From: Polytrichum commune
Taxonomy: Eukaryota > Streptophyta > Polytrichopsida > Polytrichales > Polytrichaceae
Length of the DNA: 60,000 nt
NCBI GenBank assembly: GCA_950295325.1
Contig: OX485804.1
Location: forward strand, 25,236,001-25,296,000
Reading direction: 5' to 3'
Numbering within the stretch: position 1 is the first letter of the stretch; every line of letters starts with the position of its first letter. A program made the position numbers and the translations under genes. The notes below the pieces were generated by a model. It searched no databases and was not told where the DNA came from. It saw only the letters and a program-made list of their open reading frames with translations. Below are positions 1 to 11,541 of the stretch, piece by piece.

Positions 1-868
1 CCTAACCACGACAATATCGTCGCCGGTTTCGTAATTTTTGGAATTCCATGTTACCGACGAGAGACAAATACAAATACAGAGTAGAAGTACGTACAGAATT
101 GTGCGCGGCAGCTTTGGTCTTCCGGCGCATGATGGTGTTGAATGCCCGGTTATAAGCTCGTGTCGCAGGGCTCCCTTTCTCCTCATCTTTCATCCAACTT
201 CCCCCACTCGACTCCGCATCTGCGTCCTCGGAAGCAGACTGATACTCCTCGCTCCTGCCACTGCTCACACTGCTCGGCACGGAACTCGGCGCAGCCGAGT
301 CACGCAAGTTTGCAGGATCTGACATAGACGCCATGTTCCCGCCTGTTCCCATTGTTTCCGTCACAACGACGTCAACATCCTTAGTAACTGGCGCTTGGGG
401 GTCCGAGAATCTGACCTTGTACACATCGTTGTCCATCAAATGTAATTCCCGTTGAAGGCGTCCATCGATAACGTCCACAGAGGAGGCGAAGGGTTTCACA
501 AGCTCCCGGATGACATCCGCATCCATATCAACTTGATGCTGTACAGGTAGCTCGGGAGCTAGATCAGAATCGAAGTCGATCAGGTCAACGTCGTTCCAAT
601 CCACTGCTGACGATGATGGTCCATTAGTACTCGGCATATCACTCGAACTCCGAGTCAGTGCTGCAGGATGCAACACCAACTGCTGCACCGCGTGATTGGA
701 ACTCGCCTGCCGCTGAAACCGATCCAAGTCAGCGTTCCTCTCTTTGTACTGCTCGAACACACTCTTCCGGTGATCTCCTCCGTGAACCTGCATCCTTCTT
801 GAGCTTCCGAATGGCTCATCTTCCTCCTTCACGATCGACAGCTGCGTGTGATACTCCATCACGAGCAT
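1..868 (-). CDS. 5' exon of an unrecognised acidic Ser-rich protein (partial)
   Basis: I do not recognise the family. The frame opens with ATG at 868; a second in-frame ATG three codons later (about 859) has a better context (G at +4). The protein is hydrophilic and Ser/Asp-rich, with a VDLIDFDSDL acidic patch near residue 95 and an EEYQSASEDADAESSGGSW stretch near residue 210, then a basic segment (MRRKTKAAAHN). No membrane segment or catalytic motif is visible. The codons look genuine over about 255 residues. Near position 95 the minus strand reads TCT followed by GTACGT, a plausible 5' splice site, and the translation beyond it (many Tyr/Leu, then Arg) looks intronic. The exon probably ends at about 95, with the rest of the gene beyond the left edge. 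The GC content is higher than in the DNA to the right. The coding call is fairly secure; the function is unknown. Confidence 0.6.
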
Positions 869-1703
869 AGATCAAAGATCCTCCAGGCTACCTTCAACTC
901 TCCGGTCTCTCAAAACCTCCCAAATTGCTCACTCCTGTTCTCAACGCCCTTCCACCACCGTCACCTCTCCAAAGATTTCTGCGCTTTATCTCACGATCTT
1001 GTGCATCCTCAACTCCCTTCAATCTTCCACTTACATCAACACCGTGCGCGCTGCCACCAATTGATCACAAGCCCAAACCATCATCCCCGGCGCGTCCTTT
1101 CGATCCATTTGTGATGAGATGTGGGGTAAGGAGGGTCCATGAACAACCCCACTTAACTTATTGCTGGAACCGGCGACACGGACACGACCAAGACTGAATC
1201 TTTGGTGGAGGAGGTGGATTGAATCGCGTGCGCATGTGATCACACAGTGATGATGACAAACAGCAGGAGGCAGGCGATTTCGAAAGCATCGCTGCAGCTG
1301 CTGCTTGCAGTCCGTCCCGCAAGCAGCAGGTAAAATATATGTAAAACGCAGTTCGGTAGGTCCATCCGCCCCCGGGAAGCACCGGGCGATTCAGGTACTG
1401 GAGCAAAGTCATCGCTTCAAGCTCGAATCCAGACAAGCAGAGAGCACATCTGGAACAGGCACGACCCTCATGCCCTACTTACATATCAATTCCTTACCTT
1501 TTAACTTCACTGGCCATTCCTGGCAACTTGCAAATCCCCCCAACACCGCCGCCGCGAGGGGAGGTCAAACCTGGCGCCGGTCATGCCTCGTTGCGGCGGC
1601 GACATACTCTCTAATAACTTAGATTCTAAGTGACGAGCATCACCACCAGTCATGCACCAAACTCAATCAATCAATGACCGGGGGAGAATCCACCTCGTGA
1701 TGT
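869..1703. other. 5' flank of the left-edge gene, no further gene seen
   Basis: This is the likely promoter and 5' leader of the minus-strand gene ending at 868. It is C/T-rich on the plus strand to about 1,100 and GC-rich near 1,540-1,600. Short open frames occur on both strands but none has a recognisable motif. No TATA box could be placed with confidence. Confidence 0.3.
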
Positions 1704-1850
1704 TCCAGATGAACCGGTTGAGTGTGAGACTTCAGGAAATTTAGCCATCATTTTAGAGGAATCTGTGGAATATACCTCCATTTAGTCAACACCAAGTAAA
1801 AAATCACAACATGTAACCGGTTGGACTGGCAAGGAAATGCCCCCACACTG
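1704..1850 (-). repeat. Dispersed repeat family R1, copy 1
   Basis: This copy matches five others at 17.9-21.3 kb. The shared core is CAACATGTAACCGGTTGGACT-like, preceded by an 'aatctgtggaatatacc' block and a 'cttcaggaaat' block. It is in the same orientation as the copies at 20,443 and 21,158. No coding capacity is apparent. Confidence 0.6.
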
Positions 1851-3874
1851 AACTCCATACTATAGTTGACGGGTGCTTTATTGGTAACCCTTTAAAGTAA
1901 TATAATGTGGCCGGCTGCAGTCGTCACTGGCCTCCTTGCAACTGCCCACCCTCAATGGTATTTGACTGTCATGAATTTAATTTTTGGCTTGCCCGGCTAC
2001 CTGATACCCAAAAATTAGTTTGCCCGCTTGCCCGAAACAAAAGTTTGGGCATCCCCGCTCTACGAAGAGAGGTGCAATTCCAACATCAAATCCAACCCTC
2101 AAAAATACCAAACCCATCTTCAATCTAGTCAAATTCAACCTACATGCCAATGGCATCCACTCCAAATTGAAAAGGTACCCAACATTCTACAGCGAATTGC
2201 GAGCATAATGAAGCAATCGAACACGAAAAAAACACACACATAACTAAGAAATCAAAGGAAAAATTGTAGGATGTTGCCCTTGTTGTTGTTGTTGTTGTCA
2301 TTGCAACTAGGTCTCTTGCCAACGCATTTGGGTTTTCAATTGATGTGGCAAAAAGACACGGTGGTGCGGCAAGGTCACGTGATGGCGTGGCCTCAATGTG
2401 GCGGGTTGTTATACGGCATCATGGACCCTGTTTGGTTTGCTAGGAAAGCAGAGTGAGGAGCAATCAAGGCCCAAATATGAAGGTGGGGAAGAGACTAGGG
2501 CTCTAGGGGTTGATTGGTGCACCTATTGAATGGCTTTTTGTTGTGGGCCCCAAGGGTATTGCAGAACCTGGAAACAAAATGTCCCGGATTGGGAGCAGCA
2601 CATGGGCCAATTAAGAGCTCCATTGCAAGGGGCTTGCTACATCTCATGTGGGGATGCTCCAAGACCGTTACATGGTGTAAAGTAGATGTCATTCACCACA
2701 CCCACCTGTCAACCATCATCATCTTTTACCACTAGCTTTGTGTTTTGAGAGTTGTTTGCTTGTACATCTCGTACCAACTTCTTGATTGAGCAAATACCAA
2801 ATTTTGTGCCGCATTGAAATTGATATGCTAGATCAAGTAAGGCAATGGGTGCACACCCATTTTGGCATTTTTTTTGGACAAGTTCCTTTTATTTGGACAC
2901 AAATGGGGGGAAAATAAAAATAAAAATGCAAAACATAAAGAGATCAATTTAATCCAAAAATAGGAAATTATTGCATATGAATTATTGCATAGGTTTTTGC
3001 TTCTCCCAAATTATCCATGACTAGTGAAACTCCAAACAAAGCATTGGATGAACGTGACAACTTGGAGAATCAACTTGTTTCAATTGTGTTTTCCAAAACG
3101 GTGGGCAACGGTGAGGTGCAGTGAGGCAACGACCTAAACATCCGTGCATGTATTTCGTCATATATTAGGTGTTGGTTGATTTGCATGCACCTAGAAATGT
3201 AGCAACCAAACATGGTGTTTTTTACCTCAAATGTTATTTTTGTACTAAATTTCCTCCTCTAATGTACCCATATAGCATTTATGTGGTAACTCCAAATTTA
3301 CTTCATGTTTATAAGTACCTAGCATTTTCACAAATGCACTCTCTCCATTGAGACTTGCATTTCATTTGTTGCAAAATTCACACATATAGAGAGTGAGTTG
3401 ATGCCTTGAAACGATGATTTATTTTGAGCATGCTATGCAACATACACTTTCAACCTATCAAAATTCAAGTGACTATATTACTTACTATAACAATGCTCCA
3501 TTATGAAAGAAATGTTGATGAAGCAATTTGGTAGAGATTGATGATTGTGTTGCTTTCTCCACCCATGTGGATATAATCTAAAATACATCCAACGTAACTT
3601 TATTTTAACAACCAACTCCATATTAGGTCGTCAATATATACTTTGTAATGGGTGTGTTTATTATGAGCCACACCATTGAGCTTGATTCCACATTTGAAGT
3701 CATATACAACAATAGTGTGGGTGCACAATACATATAAATACAAACATAAAAATGTCATTTGGTAATTAGAGTTTCATAGTACTTTGTTTGGCAATTATTT
3801 TAGGGTGGGGTGCACTAATATGTTGTCTATGGTGAACCACAATATAGGGATTGCCCACAAGAAGAAAAAGAAAA
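1851..3874. other. AT-rich intergenic DNA, no gene seen
   Basis: There are only short, unrelated open frames in all six frames. A TTG trinucleotide run lies at about 2,278-2,298. I see no recognisable transposon protein or RNA gene. Confidence 0.4.
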
Positions 3875-3928
3875 ATTACGCCCGTAGCTAAATACCAGCG
3901 TGAATATGAGCCCGTTGGTCTTATGCTG

Positions 3929-3978
3929 ATCACGGTGTCCCGTGATGCAACAAGAGATTTTATGCCTCCGTTAGGAGG
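3929..3978 (-). other. Two hairpins in the LINE 3' region
   Basis: Plus-strand ATCACGG-TGTC-CCGTGAT at 3,929-3,946 forms a 7-bp stem with a 4-base loop. CCTCC-GTTA-GGAGG at 3,965-3,978 forms a 5-bp stem. Both lie downstream of the LINE coding end, where some LINEs carry stem-loops bound by their own reverse transcriptase. That role is an inference. Confidence 0.5.
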
Positions 3979-5589
3979 TGGGCTCTTGGTAGGTGTAAAG
4001 CTTAATTTAGTTTCATTATGGTGGGGGGACCGGTGTTTGTTTGTTATCTACTCGGTTATCTAGTTTTCTTTTGTTTAGGATTAGGTAGGTTAGGTATTTA
4101 ATGGCATTGTGGTGTAGGTTTTTCATGAGGGTTTTGATGCTAGTTTTAGGGATTTTTAGATTGGTTAGTTTTTCGATGGAGTGTTCGTGTATTGCTCCTC
4201 GTACACCTGCTGTGATGATTATGAAGGGGTTAGTTTCCCACCCATTCTTTTGTATAGTATTAATTAGTGGGTCGTATTTAGTGTGTTTTTGTGTGATGGC
4301 TTGTTATGGGAACCTGTCGTGGCAGTATGTGAATTCTATGAATTGGATTGTAGTTGTGGGGGATGGGGCCATGGGTGTTTGTGTATGATTCGCGGCTCTA
4401 ATTATGCATAGGATGTTTGGTCTAAGTTTGGCTTGGCATTGGCAAGGGGCTTGTGGGCATGTACATTTGAGTAACCATTATGGGATTGTTTGGTCTGGAG
4501 GTTGGTTATTGGTTTTACCGGCGTTGGTTAGTGTAAAGAAGCGGGTATTTTTGTTAGCTTGTAGTGTTTGTGTGATGAGGTGCACCGCTTTATCGTGTCT
4601 GGAAATTCTTAGACCCTTGAGGTAGGGGTTTTCACATGTTGAGAGGAGGTGCGGCCATGTGTCTCTATCATTTTTATAGCATAGTGTGCAGTTGGGGTTT
4701 TGGTGTGTGTGTGTGGCCAAAAGATGTTTTTCCTATGGTTGCCCATGTATTGGGCGTATCTGAACTTTAGGGTTTGAGATATTTGTGCATCTGTTGTTTT
4801 TTCATTTTTCCAAAAATGGTTGGAGAGTTTGTGGTTTATTTGGTCATTTGATAGCCATTTGTCAATGTATGGGAATTTGTTTTTGGCTATTGCCGCTTCA
4901 CGGGTTCCGTGTTCTTTGGTTATAGTGGTGTGGAGGTTACGGATGGCCCCATCATGTGTGGCGGTTGGGCAACTAGCTAGCCAGTATGGTGTGGGGTGAG
5001 TTGTGTGTTCGTGTGGTGTTTTATTGGTTTGTCTTTAAGGGTCCCTTCATTGGCTAATGTGTCAGTGATTTCATTACCTATAATTCCCATGTGTGCACGT
5101 ACTTTATGTAAGTGGATTGTGTATGGGGTCCAGTAAATATGTTGTACTATGGTTGTTATGAGTAGTTTGTCTGGGTGGTGATGTTGTGATGTTGGGTGTC
5201 GAATATGGTTGTTGATTAAGAATATAATGTTAAGGCTATCTGTGAATATGTGGGTGTCTGTCTAGGCGGTGCATATGGTTTTTATAGCAATTAGTATTGC
5301 ATTGAGCTCTGCTCTAAGGATGTTTTGGTACCTTGGTAGTCTTTATGATATTTTGATGTTTTTGTTGGGGTTGTATATTCCAGATCATGCTGTGTTGTCT
5401 TCTATTTGTCCTTCAGAGTTTTTGGTTGGTGGGATGAATGAACCGTCCGTGTACATGCATTGTCGTGGGTGGAATTTAAGTGGATGGGTGTGGTGGTATT
5501 TTGTGGGGAGAGGTGTTGTCTTGTTGTTCTCGGGGGGGGGGGGGTGTTTTAGGGGCGTTTATCCATGCTTTGGAGAATTTAACCTTGTA

Positions 5590-5765
5590 CAGTAGAACAT
5601 GTCTAAAGTGATACTGTCTAAAGTGATATCCTGTCTAAAGTGATAAACACGACTCGGTCCCAACTGTATGATACTGTATGTACTTTACCTGCCTAAAGTG
5701 ATAACGTGTTTAAAGTGATAGCCTACCTCTGGTCCCAGCAATATCATTTTAGACAGGTTTTACTG
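5590..5765. mobile_element. 176-bp pogo/Tc1-mariner-like MITE
   Basis: The ends are imperfect inverted repeats of about 24 bp: left CAGTAGAACATGTCTAAAGT and right, reverse-complemented, CAGTAAAACCTGTCTAAAAT. TA dinucleotides at 5,588-5,589 and 5,766-5,767 fit a TA target duplication. The CAGTARAACC start is that of pogo/Emigrant-type plant elements. Inside, the block TGTCTAAAGTGATA recurs about five times. It interrupts the RNase H part of the LINE, so it inserted later. There is no coding capacity. Confidence 0.85.
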
Positions 5766-8700
5766 TAGTGAGTTGTTGTGGGGGTAATAGGATATGTATC
5801 TATGTGCGTCTTTAATGTTCTTTTTAGGATATTTTGTAATTCTTTTAGGGTTTGTAGGTGTATTGTGGGGTGTACTTGGTTGTGTACACATATTACTGAT
5901 GTGAGTGCGGGTTCTGTGTATTGGTAGTATTTTGGCCATTCCGGGGCGGGGTCGTATTGTATGGTATGTGGCGGAATGGTTGCTATTATGTGTATGTCTG
6001 CTTGCTATGTGATGGGTAGTTGTTGTGAGGTCCAATCTTTGTAGTTAACTATTAGGATGGTGTAGGTATGATTTTCCTCCTTGGTAGCCATTCTGGCCCA
6101 GTGTATGGCTTCCAGGGTAGAGTTATGGTCTTTGGGGAAGGCTAATCTTGTTCCCACCCAACGGGAGGACTTCGTGTGTCCTAATGATCCGAATAGTATG
6201 TCTCTATTATGTGGTGAGTTATATTGCGTGATTTGAATGGGACAGGTGAGAAGGGATGGTAGTATGCGTGTGTGATCTTAAAGGATTCTATTAATAGTTT
6301 GGTGATGTCAGGGTGTAGGGTGTGGTGTAGGTTGGTTGGTCGTATGTTTTTTGGTTTTTTCTTAGGGAGAATGGTTATGTATCTCTGGACTAGCCATAAT
6401 ATTTCGGTTTCGAAGTTTTGTGGTGGGGGTTGTAAGAAGGTGGTTAGGTGTGGGAGATTGTTATGAGAGAATTGGTTCCATAGCCATTGTAATCTTTCGG
6501 TGTTAAGTGTGGCTATGTAATTCCCATTTTGGTCGTATGTGTTGGCCGTCAAGTTTTGGATTTGTATGGTTGGTTTGTTGGTACTTATGTCTTTATCAGG
6601 GTTACGTTCTTGTGTGGAAATCTTGAGATTGGTAATATTGAGGGGGGGATGGATGAATTTGTTGTCTTTCAATTGGGAGTAGTTGGAGTAATCTTCACGT
6701 ATTTTTATGGTTTTGTTTTTTAATATTGTCTTATGGTATTGGGTTATGAGGAGTAAATTGTGGTCTAATAGAATGTTGTCTGGGTTTAGGAGACTTTCTT
6801 TTGTGCGCCATTGTTGTGTTATTGCGTTTGGAGTGTGCCATTGGCATATGTATTTTCTTTTATAGCTTGTGCACCCCATTTATCTTTTCTCGTGATGGTT
6901 TTTTCATTAGTTATGATGTGGATTGCTCGTCCAAAGGTGGGTTGTGTAGAGGGGGTTGGTTTATGCGTGTTATTGGTAGAGGTGTGTTGTGGTGGTGGGG
7001 TGTGGTTTGTGTTGGTTGTGGGTGGTCGTGGTGTCGGGAATAGTGTTTTTGCTTGTTGTAGTGTTGCTTTGATGGTTTTAGGTATTTGTTTGTATTTGCC
7101 GCGGAATTCCTCCGGGGTTAGTATGCCCATGTTGTCTAGGTTTTGGATTTGTGCTATTGTCGTGATACCATACATATATAGTTTGTCCAAATATTTTGGG
7201 TTTTTGCTTTGTCTATGTTTGGGAGGTTGTCGTATGTTGGGGCATTTTTCCATGATTGTTCTAGTGGTGTGGTTTTAATGGGAAATGCTCGGTTTGTGGT
7301 GGTGACGTGTATTTCGAATTCTCTTTCTAGTAGAAGTAGTGTTCTAGCTATTGGTGATCTTAGGCAATCTTGTTGTTTGAGTTTTGGGAGGTGTAGTGAG
7401 CCACCGTACTTGGCGGATATGTATTTGGCTAGTCCTTGATATATAATTCCTAATTGGCCCGGGTCATTAAGGGCTTGTATTAATTGTTGACCTATGCAGT
7501 GTATGTAGTCTGGTAGGAGGGAAGTCACGTTGATGCCAAAATTTTCATGTGAGGGGTGTGTGAGAATGTTGGTTGAGCTTTTGGGTCTGTTGCATATTTC
7601 TTTGGTTAGTTTGCTAATTAGTTTGTCTAGTTTTTTGCCCACAATATCTATCATAATCAGTAAAGGTACAGTTGTTATTTGTGAGCTTCTTGTATGATGA
7701 AGATCCTAGTTATTGTGTATATGTAGTTGACTTATATATTTTTAGAAGGTTGCATGCGAACATGGTGATAATTGCTCGTTGTTGTGTTTTGTGCTTCTCG
7801 AGGATCATTTAGAGTATTAAAAATTGCTTGTGGTTGTTATTATGATTGCCTTCTTGACTTTCTCCATGCACCTTGGTATTCAAGCTTCTAGGAAAGAAAT
7901 CACAACCACAATCACAACCACAATTATTACCACCCATAGCATGAACAACCTTGACTTACTTTGTTGTGGTTTTTGATTGACTAAACAAATAAATATATAA
8001 CTAACGTGGGGCAATCCGACATGGATTTGAGCCTGTTGGCTCTACCTTGCTCAAGAATTTTCCTAGTGCATGGTGGGGTTTATAACCTATCTTGGTGCAG
8101 GTTGGCATCCCACCTACCTAGCTAGTTTCTTTTCCATCAAGCAGAGACAAGATTTCACAAGGGAAATCAAACTACCAACCACTCCATTTGAAAATGGGTA
8201 CCTCTCCACTATCACCCAATAGTTTAGGGTCATCTCGGACCCACTGACTAAACAAAAGTTGGTAAATTTTGACAATGTCTTAAACTTAAACCATGTTGTT
8301 AAGCTCAAAGGGGAATTAATGCGGAATTTTGTGTGCGTCAACCATTGAGAGAGCGTAAACATGAGACACCATGCCTATGAGATGCACCAATTGTCATTGT
8401 ATTGGTATTTTATTGTGTGGTCCAATAATTCTAATTAAGCATTCATTGCATTGATAACTAGGTTAGCACAATCAAGTAAAATATACCACTTTGAGTACTT
8501 GAGACTCTTAATGTGCTCAAAAAATTAGCAAACTTATGGAAGAATGCTCATGCAATTGAGTTCATGAGATTTTGACATCATGTGAGTTGGATATATTTAG
8601 TGATTTAGTGAACATCAAAGTTTCTCTATGATATAAGGTAAGTAGCTAGGAATTAAATGGACATTTCTCTCTTTGCACCTACTTCTCATAGGATACAAAA

Positions 8701-8795
8701 CGTGCAAATAATGGAAGATGATCAACAAATCAAAATCATGCCCATAGTTGCTTTCCTTGTAAATTTTGGAGCTCGTCTAAACATCATATTCATTG

Positions 8796-8960
8796 TTGAC
8801 ATTAGCCTCTATCTCACAGACGCTACTGCACCTTGCCACCCTAAAGAATTAGTTGGTTTGAAACTATCATGATGTACTTTCAGTCCCATTATCCTCTTTG
8901 ACTTCCCAGACTTTGAAATCAATTTCATTCCATGTCAAAAAAGTATATTCTATGAGTTTA
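8796..8960 (+). mobile_element. C-terminal scrap of a LINE polyprotein
   Basis: The plus-strand translation VDISLYLTDATAPCHPKEL, followed after two stops by CTFSPIILFDFPDFEI, continues the motif that ends the LINE fragment at 24.7 kb (...HQVDISLYLT). The two fragments overlap by VDISLYLT, so both come from one element family. The copy is short and broken by stops. Confidence 0.55.
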
Positions 8961-9085
8961 AATAAAATAATCATATAGATCCCGTCAATCATGTTGATTT
9001 TTATGCCTAGAATGGTGAGCAAATTTGGACCATGTAGTCCACCCTTTCTTTGACACTTGTCTTTATGTCATCCATTATTAAATTC

Positions 9086-9180
9086 ACACCACTCAAATAT
9101 AGGTGTATGTTTAAGAGAAAGAAAAAAACTAATGAATTAGGCACATCCACCTTAAAACGGTTACATGACCCATAGGAGAT
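9086..9180 (+). repeat. Dispersed repeat family R2, copy 1
   Basis: The core CCACTCAAATATAGGTGT is shared with copies at 11,917, 13,728 (inverted), 24,636 (inverted), 45,563 and 55,508 (inverted). A/G-rich DNA and an 'acatccaccttaaa' block follow the core here. Confidence 0.55.
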
Positions 9181-9697
9181 GACGTTGAGTGTTGACTATT
9201 TGACTCTCTCAACCAATGAGTTGCATTCAACAAAATCACTAAGACATTGTTATTAATATTCGTCTTGAATTACATAATTGATAAGTGTCGGAATTGGGTT
9301 GTTGATGAAATTGGAATTTGGAAGGTTGTACTACAACAAGAACGAGGACAAGCAGTGGCGTGAAAGGAGCTCATGAAAGAGTTGCTTCAAAGGGACCGTA
9401 CACATGATTTTGAGAAATCTGAAAGAGTGGGAATCCATCATCATTTAATAAGTAATGAGGAAAAAACATTGTTAATGTGCTACTTGCCGAGCTATGACTT
9501 GAATAAGTTAGTGAAAATTTATTGCTACAATTTTTGATGATAAGCAACCACACCTCTCTAAATAGGTGGTACACTTTTCCAGCATGGACTTACAGTAATG
9601 GTGATGAACATATAGAAATTCTGATGGCTTTATCCAACTGAGTGTTGTGAAAATTTTGAAATTTTACTACACATTTAGGTATATGTTTCATGCTTTG

Positions 9698-9830
9698 GGC
9701 TAGATCGTATCTTCACTTGGTTGGCCCTGCCCCTCCCATACCTCCTTCATTGTCCGGTCTTCTTGCCCACATCTACTGTGAGCCCAAAATCGTGCCCACA
9801 TGTGGTGATTAACTCTTCGATACCAATTTT
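9698..9830 (+). repeat. Left arm of a ~130-bp inverted pair
   Basis: The segment around 'cctccttcattgtccggtct' recurs in inverted orientation at about 11,497-11,630. The arms are imperfect and enclose the CT-rich DNA and the 42-bp minisatellite. This could be a nested element or a local inverted duplication. Confidence 0.5.
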
Positions 9831-10139
9831 AGTTTGACTTTGATGTGTTATGATGACTCACAAAACATAAAAAGAGTGAAGTGTGGTTTGGATTTAAGTT
9901 TAGGCTTTAGAATGTGTTGTGTGATTATTTCAAGGTTGAATTCAATAAGAGTATGCCTTGATAATGTGAGTAGGGGGTAAGGTGAAGCAAGGTGAGCTCC
10001 GCGGGTTAAATGCCCACTTTTGGATCCACCTTGTTAGTTTAGGAAGAAGGAAGCTTGGTGGAAGGGGATTAGTCCCTACTTTAGAGGTGAAGGTTAAGGG
10101 ATTGTGATTGGAGGTGCTAATCCCATCATCCTATCCTCA

Positions 10140-10440
10140 CCTCTCTCTCCCTCTCTCCCTCTTTACTACTTAAGGTGGTTTCTCTCTCATTTTTTCTCTC
10201 TCTCCATCAAGCGCTCTCAAGGGAGCAAGCTCTTAAGAGCTTGAGCCACATGTGTGGGACATTAGTTTTTAGTGAAGTTAATTAGTTAAGCTCTCTCTCT
10301 CAAGTCCTCCCAAGTGAGTGAGCTCTTAGAGCTTAAGATTGCATGTAGTGATTAGGTGGTAGTTAGTTAAAGTAGTGTGTTAGATTAGTTCATGACTTAG
10401 AAGCAAAAGAAAGAAAAGAGAAGAAGAATTTAGAAAGCCT
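10140..10440. repeat. CT-rich low-complexity tract with internal duplication
   Basis: Runs of CTCTCTC at 10,140-10,200 and 10,291-10,300 precede two related 'caag...gagtgagctcttagagctt' blocks. A perfect 18-bp palindrome, CAAGCTCTTAAGAGCTTG, lies at 10,226-10,243. No gene was seen. Confidence 0.5.
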
Positions 10441-10488
10441 TGATTAGTGGATGAGAGGGGTTGTATTAAAGGCAGCTGAGACTACAAT

Positions 10489-10824
10489 GCTAAGGAGCTG
10501 GCGGCTGGACTGTATGTCTGTTGGGCTAAGGCTAAGCAGCTGAGCTGCTGGAGGTATTTCTGTTGGGCTTAAGCCAAGGAGCTGGCGGCTGGACGTATTT
10601 CTGTGGGGCTTAAGGCTAAGCAGCTGAGCTGTTGGACGTATGTATGTTGGGCTTAAGCCAAGGAGCTGGCGGCTGGACGTATTTCTATGGGGCTTAAGGC
10701 TAAGCAACTGAGTTGCTAGACGTATGTCTGTTGGGCTAAGGCTAAGCAGCTGAGCTGCTGGACGCATTTCTGTTGGGCTTAAGCCAAGGAGCTGGCGGCT
10801 GGACGTATTTCTGTGGGGCTTAAG
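10489..10824. repeat. 42-bp minisatellite, about eight units of two alternating types
   Basis: Type A (aggctaagcagctgagctgc...) and type B (aagccaaggagctggcggct...) are each 42 bp. They alternate B-A-B-A-B-A-A-B, giving a dominant 84-bp period. Because 42 is a multiple of three, a 107-codon minus-strand frame stays open with a 14-residue period (QLLSLSPTDI-like). That is better explained by the repeat length than by coding. Type A contains AGCAGC-TGA-GCTGCT, a short hairpin. Confidence 0.8.
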
Positions 10825-11353
10825 GTTAAGGCTTTAATAAGTTAGGCTACTTTGGGGGTTGTAGTTAGGCTAATCCCTTGCGGGATTACTAGACCATACT
10901 AGATTCTTTCATGCCATCTTGGTTTTTAGGTAGAGTTGGATTCATTAGGAAAGTAGAAGTGTGTGTGACTTTTAAATGTGTTGATGGTTACCCATTGAGG
11001 CAAGTGTTTTTAAACACTCGTACTCTTTGGTTGGAATATATTACGTGCACAAGTAATGGAGAATGTGGAGGATCCTAGCAAGGACAAGATAAAGGAAGTA
11101 AAGATCAAGAAGTCTAGAGGGATCTCTTTAAGGGCATGTGTGGCCAAGGCCGCGGGTTGGACCCTTGAGAAATCAAATTCCACTACGAGCAACGATGCTC
11201 ACAATAATAAAGCAAGTAAGTTAAGGTGAAGTTAGTACCTTGGACATGAGAGCCATATAGCAATTCACGTTATGGTATTAGGAATTGAATGTGATTCTCA
11301 AAGCCATCACCCAGACTAGGACGCTAAAGGGTGGTGGATTTGGCCTCATATCT

Positions 11354-11541
11354 GCGTGGGAACCTTTTCTCGTTGGGAACCAATGTGATAATTCCTGGTG
11401 AAAATTACGAATATTTAGGTTGACATCATTTTCATTATTCCCAAGTTAATTGATGGAGTTCCTTCACATGTTAAAGGAGCTTGATGGTTTAAGTGACCTG
11501 GTATTGTCACATTGGTTTCCAATGGGGAAGAGTTCCCACGC
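11354..11541. repeat. Fold-back: ~48-bp imperfect arms
   Basis: GCGTGGGAACCTTTTCTCGT... at 11,354-11,401 is the imperfect reverse complement of 11,492-11,541 (...GGGGAAGAGTTCCCACGC), with about 90 bp between the arms. The right arm overlaps the right copy of the larger inverted pair. Confidence 0.6.

Larger units (their letters stand above)
3875..7665 (-). mobile_element. Decayed 5'-truncated non-LTR (LINE) retrotransposon with RNase H
   Basis: Read on the minus strand, the region translates in pieces as one LINE polyprotein. The downstream part of a reverse transcriptase reads from 7,654 to about 6,181 over three frames, with an LPDYIHCIGQQLIQALND block near 7,530-7,477. An RNase H domain lies at about 5,454-5,043: YTDGS near 5,450, AELNA near 5,310, FTDSLN near 5,240 and HMGIIGNEITDTLANEG near 5,070, which together supply the D-E-D set. 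A Cys-rich CTLCY...TWPHLLSTCEN segment at 4,690-4,620 is followed by RISRHDKAVHLI, and a tail ends near 4,064 (PFIIITAGVRG...NKRKLDN). Several frameshifts and in-frame stops make it non-functional. Truncation at 7.67 kb fits incomplete target-primed reverse transcription. The coding strand is rich in A and C, unlike all neighbouring DNA. The frame order and RNase H motifs are seen directly; the LINE assignment is firm and the clade is uncertain. Confidence 0.85.
7666..9685. other. AT-rich intergenic DNA with repeat scraps
   Basis: Apart from the LINE scrap at 8,796-8,960 and the R2 copy at 9,086-9,180, no gene or structured RNA is visible. The short open frames have no recognisable motif. Confidence 0.4.

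Noticed and set aside
6801-7278. Plus-strand hydrophobic frames that look like membrane proteins
   Set aside because: They are the antisense of the A/C-rich LINE coding strand, which automatically yields Val/Leu/Cys/Gly-rich translations.
10444-10767. 107-codon minus-strand protein with 14-residue repeats
   Set aside because: It is a by-product of the 42-bp minisatellite; no conserved flanks or gene signals.
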